Shown here one piece after another: positions 12,790 through 22,740 of a DNA stretch of 64,000 bases. Position numbers and translations under genes: made by a program. How positions within the stretch are numbered: the first letter of the stretch is position 1; every line of letters begins with the position of its first letter. The notes under the pieces were generated by a model. It was not told the DNA's origin and ran no database searches. It was given only the letters and a program-made list of their open reading frames with translations. Source of the DNA: Oscheius sp. JU75 (taxonomy: Eukaryota > Nematoda > Chromadorea > Rhabditida > Rhabditidae); the NCBI GenBank assembly GCA_037178855.1, contig JASJZC010000004.1, forward strand, positions 3,782,001 to 3,846,000, given 5' to 3'.

Positions 12790-13615
12790 CTGAATTATTG
12801 GATTCCTACTATTAGAAGAATGACATGGAAAGAATGAGAGAACTGGGAATATTAGCGATATCTCTTTTGTCTCCAGGTTATCAGTGACTGCCTCGTAAAT
12901 GCAACAAAAAACTGACACCACGTGTGCCAACAGTTGACATATCAAGTCGTGAATAGAAGAGAAACGTGTCAGTTCCTTGAAGGAGCGTTGTTATCACCAA
13001 ACCACAATCCGCGAACTGCGTGGGTCGCCCGCAACCAGCACTTGAGATGGACAGCTTAGAGTTTGCTGTCTGGCTGTTAATAGATTGAATCAGGTTCTAT
13101 ACTAAACTCAATACGGAAAATATGCAGAACAAACAATCGTAAAGTATTGTCAGCATGACTTATGTGAGTCTTTTGTACTGTAGTTTATCGACTCTCTCTA
13201 CTGAATTGCAACAGTCATCCTTGATACAGTAAAGTAGAAATCTTTTAGTCAATCCTATTCTACAGCAATCTCGTGATCTTGGAACTATTTTTGTGGATTA
13301 AAAAGGAGGGGCAGGAACGAAGGTTGAGCAAATTGGCGGAGTTTTGATTGCTCTCAGTTTCGGCACCTGGACTGTTTGCTAGAAAATATAGAGCAAGAGG
13401 AGGGCAGGCGACAGAAGCCTGTGATGATAAGAGCCTTGGTCTGGAGATAATAGCACGACCCTTGTAGAGACCGAGAATCACATGGGTGGGCTTGGTTCCA
13501 CCTCGGAGACGGAAGGCATCCATCCTGCCCGCACATTAGAAAAGAGAATTGTTATCTTTACCCTTTCATGCACAACCAGCGGCAGTGTAAGTCAAGAAAT
13601 ATACAAATTGGATCA
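12790..13615. other. Spacer between the two uridine phosphorylase genes
   Basis: Probably the promoter of copy 1 and the 3' flank of copy 2. A minus-strand reading frame at 13260-13523 has no recognisable domain or splice partners, and I do not annotate it. Confidence 0.5.
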
Positions 13616-14563
13616 CTACTGTTTGAGCTCACGACGCATCAAAGCCGAGACCAAGAGATAGGGACGTTCTTCGAACTCCATCGACTTTTCCTTTGTCATC
13701 TCGATACTGTCCCCTTGCATTCTGTTCAACAAAGCCACACAGACGATTCCGGCCTTGACGCCAGCTCGACAAGTGTAGGAGGCGAAGCAGGTACTTTCCA
13801 TTTCGATATTCCTCACTCCAAGCTCGTTCAGCTGGCGCAAGAAGGTGAACTTATCCTCGGTCTGATATTCACAGAAAAAGCCATCCAATCTCATTTGACC
13901 TGAAATAAACTATGAGTGTCTGAAAGCTGTCTCACCTTCGTAGAAGTCATCGGCACATAGAGTCTTTCCTCTGATGGCAGGGATCCCATTCGATTCAGCT
14001 GTAGCCAAGAGATCTTGACTGAGTTTCTCGTCCAGCACAGTTGGACGAATGACCTTCTTTCCAGCAATATGCTGGACATAGCCGGATTCTAGTCCTCCAT
14101 TGATTGCTTCAGAGGTTACGACAACGGTTCCGGGCTCGACTCCAACCCCTCCAGAAGTACCCAATCGGAAGAAGGTGACGTCAACTGCTTTAGCATGGTG
14201 AATGAGCTTGAGCATCTCGACCAGCATTACAGATAGAGAAGGCCCTCCGATTCCGTGGTTGACCCACAGAACTGGACCCGTTTTGAACAGTACGTAACGG
14301 TCACTCAGAGACAGATTTCCACTGTTCGAGAAGCCCATCTCAACCGCGAATCGGGCTGCATAAGCTGACGATCTATTCGGAGAGCCTCCACAGCAGACGA
14401 ACTAAGTACACGAAACTATTTGAGGATGAAAATATGGTACTTTGACATCTCCGAAGAGAACAGGAATGTCGTGAGTCTTGATCCCGAACCCGAAATGGTA
14501 GAAGAAGTCCTCCTCAGCCTTGACCAGATATTTGTTTCCCAACTTGAACTGCGAGTCTATCAT
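13616..14563 (-). CDS. Uridine phosphorylase, copy 2
   Basis: Tandem paralogue of the gene at 11751-12789, with the same blocks: [100 protein letters not shown] and NIEMESTCFASYTCRAGVKA, ending MRRELKQ. The start MIDSQFKLGNKYLV follows the acceptor-like TTTCCAG. Both copies keep the phosphate-binding loop and the IEME motif, so both should be active. They differ at many positions, so the duplication is not recent. Nothing in the sequence shows a difference in substrate. Confidence 0.9.
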
Positions 14564-15866
14564 TTCTGGAAATGGGTCTGTTTTTGGAGAGGAGAGGGTA
14601 AAGGAAAAGAGTGACTGGACAAAATGATTCAAGAGAGACAAGCAGAAACATCCTTAAAGCGTGATATGAAAGCGGTAGGGTCATTATTGCAAATTAGCTG
14701 AACACTGGAAAATACCCTATCGATAAGAAAGATTCTCCAAGGGTCATCGAAAAACCCGACGATGAGAAAGACGTTCTATAAAAAAAAGTTGCGACGCATA
14801 AGGAGTAAGCGAGATCGATGCGACCACGTGGGGAAAGAACAGCTGACGTGGGAAGATGACTGGAGAGTGTCGACGCCTAACGAGAGCAGTTTTATCCATC
14901 TCTCTTTGCAAGCACCTGGCTGGGCAAATACATGACGGAATTCGATAAGAGATGTCTGCGAGTTCATTTGAACTTTCTCACTGAAAAAAAAAAATACTTT
15001 GACCCGTGAAAGAATCATATTCTTCTACTTCCTTTTTGATTGAGCTTCGAGAGAATTGGCTACATTCTTCCGTAGTTTCACACTGGACGAAACGTGGTCG
15101 TAATTGTCAGCCTCCTGGATATCCTGTGTTCAAAGTCATTGTTGTAATTTTATGTGTCTGATATTGCAAGAAAGGGAATGAGATAAGACCAAACGGGAAC
15201 AGTTCTCTGGGGAAGATTGAGATACTTTTGCAACATTCAGTTCGCAGACGGCTGACTCTGACCAATTAATGATCGCGGGAAAGAATTTCACTGATACCAC
15301 TCTCTACGGCGAAAGACGAAGACGAAAAAAAGCTCCTCGTCGGCACCGATACCTTTTATGCCGTCGCTATCTGATGGCCTCCGCCCCCTACACCGTATCA
15401 CGTGGCCGACTGATCAACGGAAATCATCGTGTGATTGTAAATCGTGTTTTTTCTGAGATATTATTTACCAGGCGATCCGAACACTCAACAAAATAGTTGT
15501 TCTGTACCAGCCACTGTATATGTTATTGCAGACATGAAAGCATAATGGAGATTGATCTCGGGTAATCTTGATTACCAAGGTAATTAATCATGTGTGTTGT
15601 GTGATACCATCTGCGAATCTTTGGAAACGGAAAAGAAGCAGTCGAAACTATGAAATCAAGGTTACACTTCCTATGTGAAGATTCAAATTCCCGCGCCAGT
15701 TGGTGCGCAATGCAAAGTTACCGTATCATTGCGAGGCTTTTCAAAGATGGTAAATCCTAAAATTAAATAAAAGACGTTTTTCTTTTTTTTTGTCTTTACT
15801 TTTTTTGCTCTCGGTGTAGCTCTTATTCTCGTGCAACAATTGTATGATACAATATTCAAGAGTAAC
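14564..15866. other. Divergent intergenic region between uridine phosphorylase 2 and RCC1
   Basis: About 1.3 kb between two divergently transcribed genes. Short reading frames such as 15269-15496 show no domain. It should hold the promoters of both genes. No tRNA or other RNA gene was recognised. Confidence 0.5.
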
Positions 15867-17451
15867 ATGACGAAAAGGACTCCAGAAGAGAAGGTCGCTC
15901 CACCAACTCCTAAAAGTAAGCTTTTTCAAACAATTCAAATTCAATTAGAGTTTGAATTGTTTGAAATTTTTTTTTTTTGCAGGGAGTAGAAAGCTGGTAT
16001 CCTGGGAGGATTTCGCCTGCCATACGCCAGGAGCACGCGTATTATCCTGCGGAACTGGAGATCAACTTGGACATCCTGGCAGAACGACGACTAAAAAGCC
16101 AAGAAAGATCGACATAGTCGAAGAAGAAGGAATGAAAATTGTCCAGGTTTGACACCATTTTTTTTTAAAGGAAGAACTACCCTTTTTAAGATTGCCGCTG
16201 GAGGAGTACATTCCGCTATGCTCACTGCTGAAGGAACAGTGTATACTTGCGGAATTAACGAAAAGGGTACTGTCCCAGCAGAAGGAGTAGAACCTGAAGG
16301 CAGCACCGATGAGTTCACGAAGATCAACTTCTCAGACGAAGTTCGCCAACAGGGAAGGGTTCGTTTGGTTCTGAAATATTCAAACAGCTCCTTATTCAGA
16401 TCGTAATGCTCACTGCTGGTGCCAGCTTCACGGCCGCCTTAACAAATCGTGGATCCGTCATCGCATGGGGCAATCTTCGTGACGGCAGCGGCAAAATGGA
16501 CGTTCATCAACAACTCATTGCCATGCAGAAGCAGCCAATCATTGTCCTCAGACACAAGCCCGGCTTCTCGATTGCCAAAATAGCTGCCGGCGAAAACCAT
16601 CTTGTGATGCTGAGCGAGGACGGCCGTGTTTTCACGTTTGGAGACTTTTCCATGGGCCAGCTCGGCAGAAGCGCCCGCCTCGACAGAATTCGCACTCGTA
16701 AGCTGTTTCTTTTTTTTAAATGATACAAAATAATTTGTAGAGTACATCGCTGCTGATTCGGAGAGCTCTCTCCTTGTCTCCATCGTGGATGGACGCAAGA
16801 AAGTCCGGTGCAAGAACGTTTTCGCTGGCGGCTATTGGAGTGCCTTTCTGTCGGAGGAGCATAAGCTGTTCGTATGCGGTCTGAACAACTATGGCCAGCT
16901 GGGATTCCCTGTCGAAGATGAAGGTGATTCAGTATTAGAATTTTCCTATTGACAAGCTCAGGTGAACTGCGCATCTTCATTCCCAGAATCTCCGAGGAGC
17001 TCTCCGGCAAGAATTGGACCCACATTGAAGGAGTGCAGCATCTCGTCCTTCGCACTGTCAACGGCGAGGTGTTTGCCATTGGAAAGAACACAGACAACGC
17101 TCTCGGTCTTGGGAATTGGTCAAACAGCGAAAGCGGAAAGAACTGGAAATATAACACGCTCCAGAAGTTGAATATTGACAATTGTTCCGGTGTAGCCGCT
17201 CAGCTAGGATGTTCCATTGCCTGGAACTACGAAGGTTGAACTGATTGCAACTATTGTATAAATTTATTTAAGGAGATGCCTTCTCTTGGGGATTCGATTC
17301 GAGCGGACAGCTCGGCTTAGGTCTGAAGGATGATGAGGACAAGACCGTATCTCGCCCCGAAAAAATTTCGTCGGCTCATTTGGATGGATTTAAAATTATG
17401 CATGTCTCTCTTGCCGACAACCACGCACTTTTCTTTGCAGCTAAAATCTAA
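15867..17451 (+). CDS. ran-3: RCC1, Ran guanine-nucleotide exchange factor
   Basis: The chromatin-bound exchange factor that loads Ran with GTP, setting the gradient for nuclear transport and spindle assembly. The N-terminus ([20 protein letters not shown]) is basic and suits DNA/histone binding and nuclear import. It is followed by RCC1 propeller repeats: [94 protein letters not shown] and [14 protein letters not shown]. It ends [13 protein letters not shown]. The length is normal for RCC1 (seven blades). The next gene begins only 131 bp downstream on the same strand, which looks operon-like. Confidence 0.95.
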
Positions 17452-17569
17452 ACTCACTGTGAATGTTGATACTTTGTAGACAATGAAATTAACCGCTCGT
17501 TTTTACTGTTTTCATCATTCATTCGGCTTTCTCCGTACCTTTCCATTCGATATTGCTATTATTTTACTT

Positions 17570-17582
17570 GATTTTTTTCAGA
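17570..17582 (+). promoter_or_regulatory. Probable trans-splice acceptor before the gene at 17583
   Basis: TTGATTTTTTTCAG ends one base before the ATG, with RCC1's stop 131 bp upstream. This layout (downstream gene about 100 bp after the upstream stop, acceptor next to the ATG) is typical of SL-spliced nematode operons. It could also be the end of a short 5' UTR intron. Confidence 0.5.
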
Positions 17583-18834
17583 ATGTTCAAGAAACGCGGT
17601 GGTCTGCGTGCCCTAAACCTCGAGGAACGCTTGGTCCCTACTTCACCTGCAACCAAGAAGAGGAAGCGCGGTAGCTCTGGTTCGGCTAATGAGCCTGAAG
17701 ATGAGATGGAACTTGACGTATGTTATACCTTCATGAATGCATTGCTTTATATTCAGAGCTCTCAAACTGAAGGTACCGATAGGGAGAACTCTGTTCTCCT
17801 TACTAGTCCCTACCGTCACGAGGATAGAGATGTACACGACCTCGAAATTGACGAAAGCAAAAACGTGATGTCGGACGAGGAAGGAGATGAGCAACCCGGT
17901 GATGGTCCTATTCTCGATCCGAGTGTGATGAAAACTCATATAGTGGTCGGGTCGTCATCGTCTTCCACGCTTAATCGAGTTTCAGAAGTTTTACAAGTTT
18001 CTGGGAAGGAAGGATGTGATGGGTAAGGCTGTGTCCCATCAGCTCAAGAAGCAGGTTGCCGAATACGTCAAGAAGAATGAATCCGATTTCACCGAAGAGC
18101 AGTTCTCTCGCTCGTATCGCTACTATATGAAGAAAGCCTCGTCTTGTCGTACTTTTCTTACAGACCAAGTCATGATGACCACTTTGTTTGAACGTCCTTC
18201 CATGGTCGAGTCGTACCCGGATTATCCTCAAATTCCTCATTCTGCTCTCCACCTGTATGCTCAGAAGCACGGAATGCAACTTGGATTCGGTAAACATACA
18301 GTGAGAAGATTTTTTGTCGGACTTTACTTGCCTTTTAGGAGGTAAAGAGACGTCTGGAAGCAGATGCTGACGGTCGTCTGGCTGTTGAGGCGGAGTTTCG
18401 CGAAATGGAAGAGAACCTGATTGACAAGTTGACAGTCTTTTCTGCTGCTCACGATGATGATCTAAACGCTCAGCAAAAACAGTTCATCCAGAGAAAGATA
18501 GCCTCTATCAATAAAAAGGTTTGCACGGAATATTTGCGAAATTTTTGTGTTTCAGCTGAATCCTGATAGTGTGGCCAGGCCTACTCGCTCTCGCCAACAG
18601 AAGTCGCAGCCTCCAGAGACTCCCAAAGCTTCGAAGCCTGCCAGTGTTTTCGAGATGTTCGCCAACTCCAAGAAGGACCTGTAAGCGTCCTTTATGCCCT
18701 TTTGAACAATGTTTTTTTTTTTTAGATATCTTGACCTGGAGCCGGAAAAGAGAGAGCGCAAACTCATGAAAAAGTTCGAGAAGCTCACCCCTGAGGAGCT
18801 ACATGTTTGGGAGAGTGTCTTCTTTTCGCTGTAA
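17583..18834 (+). CDS. Nuclear protein, possibly with divergent HMG boxes
   Basis: Not firmly recognised. The start MFKKRGGLRALNLEERLVP is followed by a nuclear-localisation-like KKRKRGSSG, an acidic region (DEEGDEQPGDG), a helical stretch (KKQVAEYVKKNESDFTEEQF), and two segments that resemble HMG boxes: IPHSALHLYAQKHGMQLGFG with a following charged helix, and PASVFEMFANSKKDLYLDLE...KKFEKLTPEELHVWES near the C-terminus. That order recalls UBF-type rDNA transcription factors, but the match is weak and by eye only. It is probably co-transcribed with RCC1, given the 131 bp gap and the acceptor next to the ATG. Exons join in frame throughout and there is an AATAAA at 18890. Confidence 0.75.
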
Positions 18835-19305
18835 AAGTTGTTGTCGGTGTCTGTTCTTTCTCTTCTAGTTAACAATCTATCGTCGTTAAAATAAATGTTT
18901 CCTGAATTCGCTAGACCTGTGCTTGAGACTGACAAATCTGCGAGGTAATTCGATTGGCTCAGTTGGCTCCTGTACGAGGCGCACTGCAAAACTTTCGCGC
19001 CAAAACCGCACAGGCAAAGAGGTCTCGTGGCGAACAGGAGCCGAATCGGGCGGCAAAGATTTTCCCAATTCATCCATCTGCCGAAGCTGTCCGTCTCTTG
19101 ACTTGCTTTAGCTTCTTTCTCATTTTTCTTTTATTTTTTTCCTCTCATCCAAAGGCTTAAAACTTTCTTACTCGTTTGTGAATCGGCTTCGTTTCTTCTA
19201 AGCATTGCACTCTGTGTTACTTGTTGTTTCATTTAAAATGCGTACATGCTCGTTTCTCTAAACCTATGAATTCACTTCAATTTGTTACAGGCCCGGAAAA
19301 CAAAG
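18835..19305. other. Intergenic region with 3' UTR and upstream acceptor
   Basis: Contains AATAAA at 18890-18895 for the upstream gene. A 3' splice acceptor (TTTGTTACAG) ends at 19290, 15 bp before the next ATG. Nothing else recognised. Confidence 0.5.
18890..18895 (+). terminator. AATAAA poly(A) signal
   Basis: Canonical signal 56 bp after the stop of the gene at 17583-18834. Confidence 0.6.
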
Positions 19306-19898
19306 ATGTTCCGCGCTGCTCTCTTCTGCGTTTTCCTTCTCGCCGTCCAGGCCTATCCTTCGGAATCGTCGGGATCTTCCGGTTACGAGGCTTCTGCCGA
19401 AGAAACTGTTGTGGAGATCGACATCCTCGAGGATTCTTCCTACCGCTCTAAGAGAGAAGTTGAGCCGGCTTCTGGAGAAGCCTCGGGATCCGGAGATGCT
19501 TCAGGATCCGGGGATGATGCTTCAGGATCTGGGGATGGTGCCATGTGCATCGCCATGAACGAATGTTACGACGATGGTGATTGTTCCGGAGGAAGCTGTC
19601 TCGGAGCCTTCCTTGGCACGTGCAACTGCAACGCCTGTCTCAATTTCTGGACGTATGTTTTGATTTTTCGACATTACTAACGCTCCAAAACAGGTGTAAC
19701 GCTGACAGCGATTGTGGAGGTCTTAAGGGCGCCTGCCAGAAAGGATCCTGCGACTGTTACGGTGCTTACCAGAAGAACAACTACACCGACGTCCTCGATG
19801 CCTTCACCCATCTTTGTAACACCAAGTCATGTGCCAAGGAATCTGCCGCTGAGAGCTGTGCCGGTCTTCCCTGCAACAAGGGATTCTGTGTCTGCTAA
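19306..19898 (+). CDS. Secreted Ser-Gly-repeat, Cys-rich protein (chondroitin-proteoglycan-like)
   Basis: Starts with a clear signal peptide (MFRAALFCVFLLAVQAYP). Next comes a Ser/Gly/acidic stretch with a dibasic site (RSKRE) and repeats of the form ASGSGDASGSGDDASGSGD. Ser-Gly next to acidic residues is the attachment motif for chondroitin chains. The C-terminal half has two Cys-rich units: MCIAMNECYDDGDCSGGSCL...GTCNCNAC and RCNADSDCGGLKGACQKGSC, then NKGFCVC at the end. This layout resembles the nematode chondroitin proteoglycans of the eggshell and embryo (cpg-3 group), but I could not check the match. One small intron. Expression in the germ line or egg is inference from that resemblance. 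Confidence 0.85.
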
Positions 19899-19965
19899 AG
19901 GCCTAAGCTCGCACTATCGGTGTACATTTTAAACATTCCTATTTTTTTACTCTCAAATAAACTTT

Positions 19966-19971
19966 TTACGC
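19966..19971 (+). terminator. AATAAA poly(A) signal
   Basis: Canonical signal 68 bp after the stop of the secreted Ser-Gly-repeat protein. Confidence 0.65.
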
Positions 19972-20674
19972 GTCACTGGGGTTTATTGACTAATCAGACA
20001 CAGGGCAACTCACTCGTGTTTAGTGATTTCAAAGGTTGCTGGAAAGTATTTTGATAAATTCGCTGACATCGCTGAAGACTAATGGGCGCCCATTTATTAC
20101 TCAGATTTTTATCTTCTCCGTGTGGTGCGGATGTTAGAAATCTGGCGTTTTGTTAGCCCGTCCTTGCATTGTCAACGTATTGGTGCCAGTTCGGCGTCAG
20201 AAATTGCGATTCTGCGGCAGAAATTACCATTTGGGTTACATTTCCTAATTGTACAGCCGGATCCGCTGTTTGCAGATTTTCGCAACTCTTGAAAAGGCGC
20301 GCGTTTTAGATTTTTTGGTCTTGCAACGGTTAGCCTGAAAATAAGTTTGACCTTACAGCTGACAAGCATTTGAAATACAGTGCGCATCACAGGATTTGAG
20401 AACTGCCCAACAGAAAAAAACACCCCACCGGGTCGGCCCGGTTTCCGAACCCTGCTCATCAGTTGCAGCTTATTTCAGTTCTACACCCTCACACGCTTAG
20501 CGCGTAATAATTGCCACTGTCTAACCTCTGAAAGAGCATGACGCATGGCGCGGATAACGATAGGTGCGCCATTTTAGTTCATAATGAAGTCGCCGCATGC
20601 GTTTTCTTTCTTGCTGTATTTCTCACTGTGGTACGTACCATAATTATTTTTCAGGTACAGACATTGCTCATGCA
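19972..20674. other. Intergenic region upstream of the RING gene
   Basis: No gene seen. A frame from 20597 could add a short exon to the RING gene, and an acceptor (TTTTTCAG ending at 20654) precedes its likely ATG. Confidence 0.4.
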
Positions 20675-21911
20675 ATGAAACCCATTGAGAAGGTAGTAGA
20701 TGGCGATAAACCGCCAAGTGTCGCAGCCCAGGCTCCACCATTTGACTTGGACAAAGCAGCTATCAGTTGCGCGGTATGCTTGGAAATTCTTCACAACCCT
20801 GTAAAGTAAGTACTTCCTTTGTTCCTAATGATTATATATATATATATATATACGGTTTTCAGCATCTCCCCCTGCAATCACAAGTTCTGTGGAGGTTGGT
20901 CATCATGCGCATTTCTATATCATAGTGTTCAGGATGCATTTTTCGATGGATGGACGGAAATCAGAGCTGTCCTCAGTGCCGAAACGGTGTTCATGACATC
21001 ACAAAGGACGGATTTGCTGCCAAGATCTGTGAGGATTATCTCAAAGCCTATCCCGGTAAGCTTCTACTTGGTAGTCTTTAAAACCTAGTAAATTTGGTTC
21101 CGTTTCGGTGCGACAGACTTGATTAAATGCATTTGAAAAAAAAATCAAATAACCAACTTTTAGGCCAGTGTCGTTCCCAAGTAGTCAAGAATGAATTGGA
21201 CCAGAATGAACTCCATTACCTGCAAAAGCTCAAAGATAGGATGGACCGCACTGCAAGTGTTGCACAAGCTCATATGCAAAATTTCGGGCGAGACAATATT
21301 CATCGCGAATTCAGACGCGAACACGGTATTATTGGTGGAGGCGTCCGTCGTTTATCTCGTAATCCTTCCCACAGGTTGGATCGGTTGTTTCTTATCTATT
21401 TTCTAATTTTAGAGGATTGCATCTGACTCCCTGCAGATATCGCGACCACCAATGGGCTCAGCGTATCAAGCGCTTGCGTGAACAGCTTCATATTCCTGCC
21501 AGAGCAGTCACTCCTCCTCAGCACATCGAACCTGCTGCTTCTAGGCGTATTCCTGGAGAACATGGAGGAATTATCTTCGGTGTCATGCGCGCTTTAGGCA
21601 GCTTTGATTAGTTTGCCACCTTTTAATGTTTTTTTTTAGAAACTCCTCCTCATGTACGCCAATTGAGAGCTGCTCGTTTTGGTACGGCTGGCCGTCGTCT
21701 GGTATACCCTGCTGGAGGAACCAATCGTGTTCCTTCTCCTCCCCGTCAAAACTTAAGCCGTGACGAAAGACGTGCGCGTCGTGAACGTCGTAGGCAGGAA
21801 GCTGAGAGACAACAAGCAGTACATGATCCACGCGGTATTCTAGTTTATTCCAAACAATCATCGCTAGATTTTAGCTATTCTTCAATTCTTTATTGGACGT
21901 CTATCTGCTGA
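20675..21911 (+). CDS. RING-finger protein (putative E3 ubiquitin ligase)
   Basis: The N-terminal RING domain is C3HC4: ISCAVCLEILHNP, then SPCNHKFCGGC, then CPQCRNGV. The middle pair is formed by splicing TGT GGA G to GA TGC across the intron 20894-20931, using the acceptor at GTGTTCAG. After the RING come helices (KICEDYLKAYPGQCRSQVV, NELHYLQKLKDRMDRTASVA), then an Arg-rich region (NLSRDERRARRERRRQEAER). The zinc ligands are all present, so E2 binding and ligase activity are likely. I cannot place it in a named subfamily. The C-terminal exon is the least certain part. The start at 20675 follows an acceptor by 20 bp. Confidence 0.8.
20832..20852 (+). repeat. (TA)n microsatellite in a RING-gene intron
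   Basis: About ten TA units within the intron between the exon ending CCTGTAAA and the exon starting CATCTCCCC. Confidence 0.85.
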
Positions 21912-22740
21912 GCACATTGATGAAGATACTTCTTCCCGTAGCTAGAACCTAGGTGGTATATTACGTGTTTCACATCCAGACCATTATGTTTTTGTAACCA
22001 TCCCTCAGTTTATTTTAAATTGTGTTGTTCAGCTTTATTTTAAAAACATTCCCATTCTTTTTGGCTATGTTATATTTCATAATTTTCCACGCGACCTAAT
22101 AAATGCTGTATTTTTTTGTCTCTGCTGAATCTATCTAAAAAGTCGGGCAGCTACTTAAAGGGTAGGAAATATCTCGCTGAACTCAAACTAAAGACAAGGT
22201 ATACGTACGTGAATCCTGGAACAAACAGAACTTTTAAAGCTTTCTGTCATTTCACTTTCGTTGTTTTTCCTTTTTTTTCACATTTTCTGCTTTACTGATC
22301 TGTCAAGAGAAACTAGGGTTAAAGCGCAGTTGCCCACAAAAGCGGCGATCTTGAGCTTTATTTTATTCTCGCCTTTGCGTTGCCAGCCAAAATCATTTTC
22401 ATTGTTGCCCTTGTCCAGATTTATTTTTTCATTTGATTGCATCCATAAATCCTAGGGCTAACCATCCGGCGTAAGTCTGCTCTACTGCGAGCAACCGTCA
22501 TGTTTTTAGAAGCCTAGAGATGTCCCTGTTCTCATTACTTTCTCTCATTATCACAAATTCCGAAGAGGCGTGGCGGGTACAATCTATCTTTCCCTATACA
22601 ATTCTTAGTTTTTTCGGTATACAGTATTTTCTTGGCGTTTGTAATTTTAAAACATTGCTCCACATTGGAAGATGAAAAGACGTTTCATTATTTCCCTCTT
22701 TCTTCTCTGAATTTTCAATGTATAATTAATACATTTCAGT
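21912..22740. other. Intergenic region between the RING gene and cullin-1
   Basis: AT-rich and T-tract-rich; no reading frame with a recognisable domain. It ends with the acceptor-like ACATTTCAG right before the cullin ATG. Confidence 0.5.

Noticed and set aside
13260-13523. Minus-strand 87-codon frame between the uridine phosphorylases
   Set aside because: No domain, no acceptor or donor that joins it to copy 1, and no nearby poly(A) signal.
20172-20459. Minus-strand 95-codon frame upstream of the RING gene
   Set aside because: No recognisable domain and no splice context.
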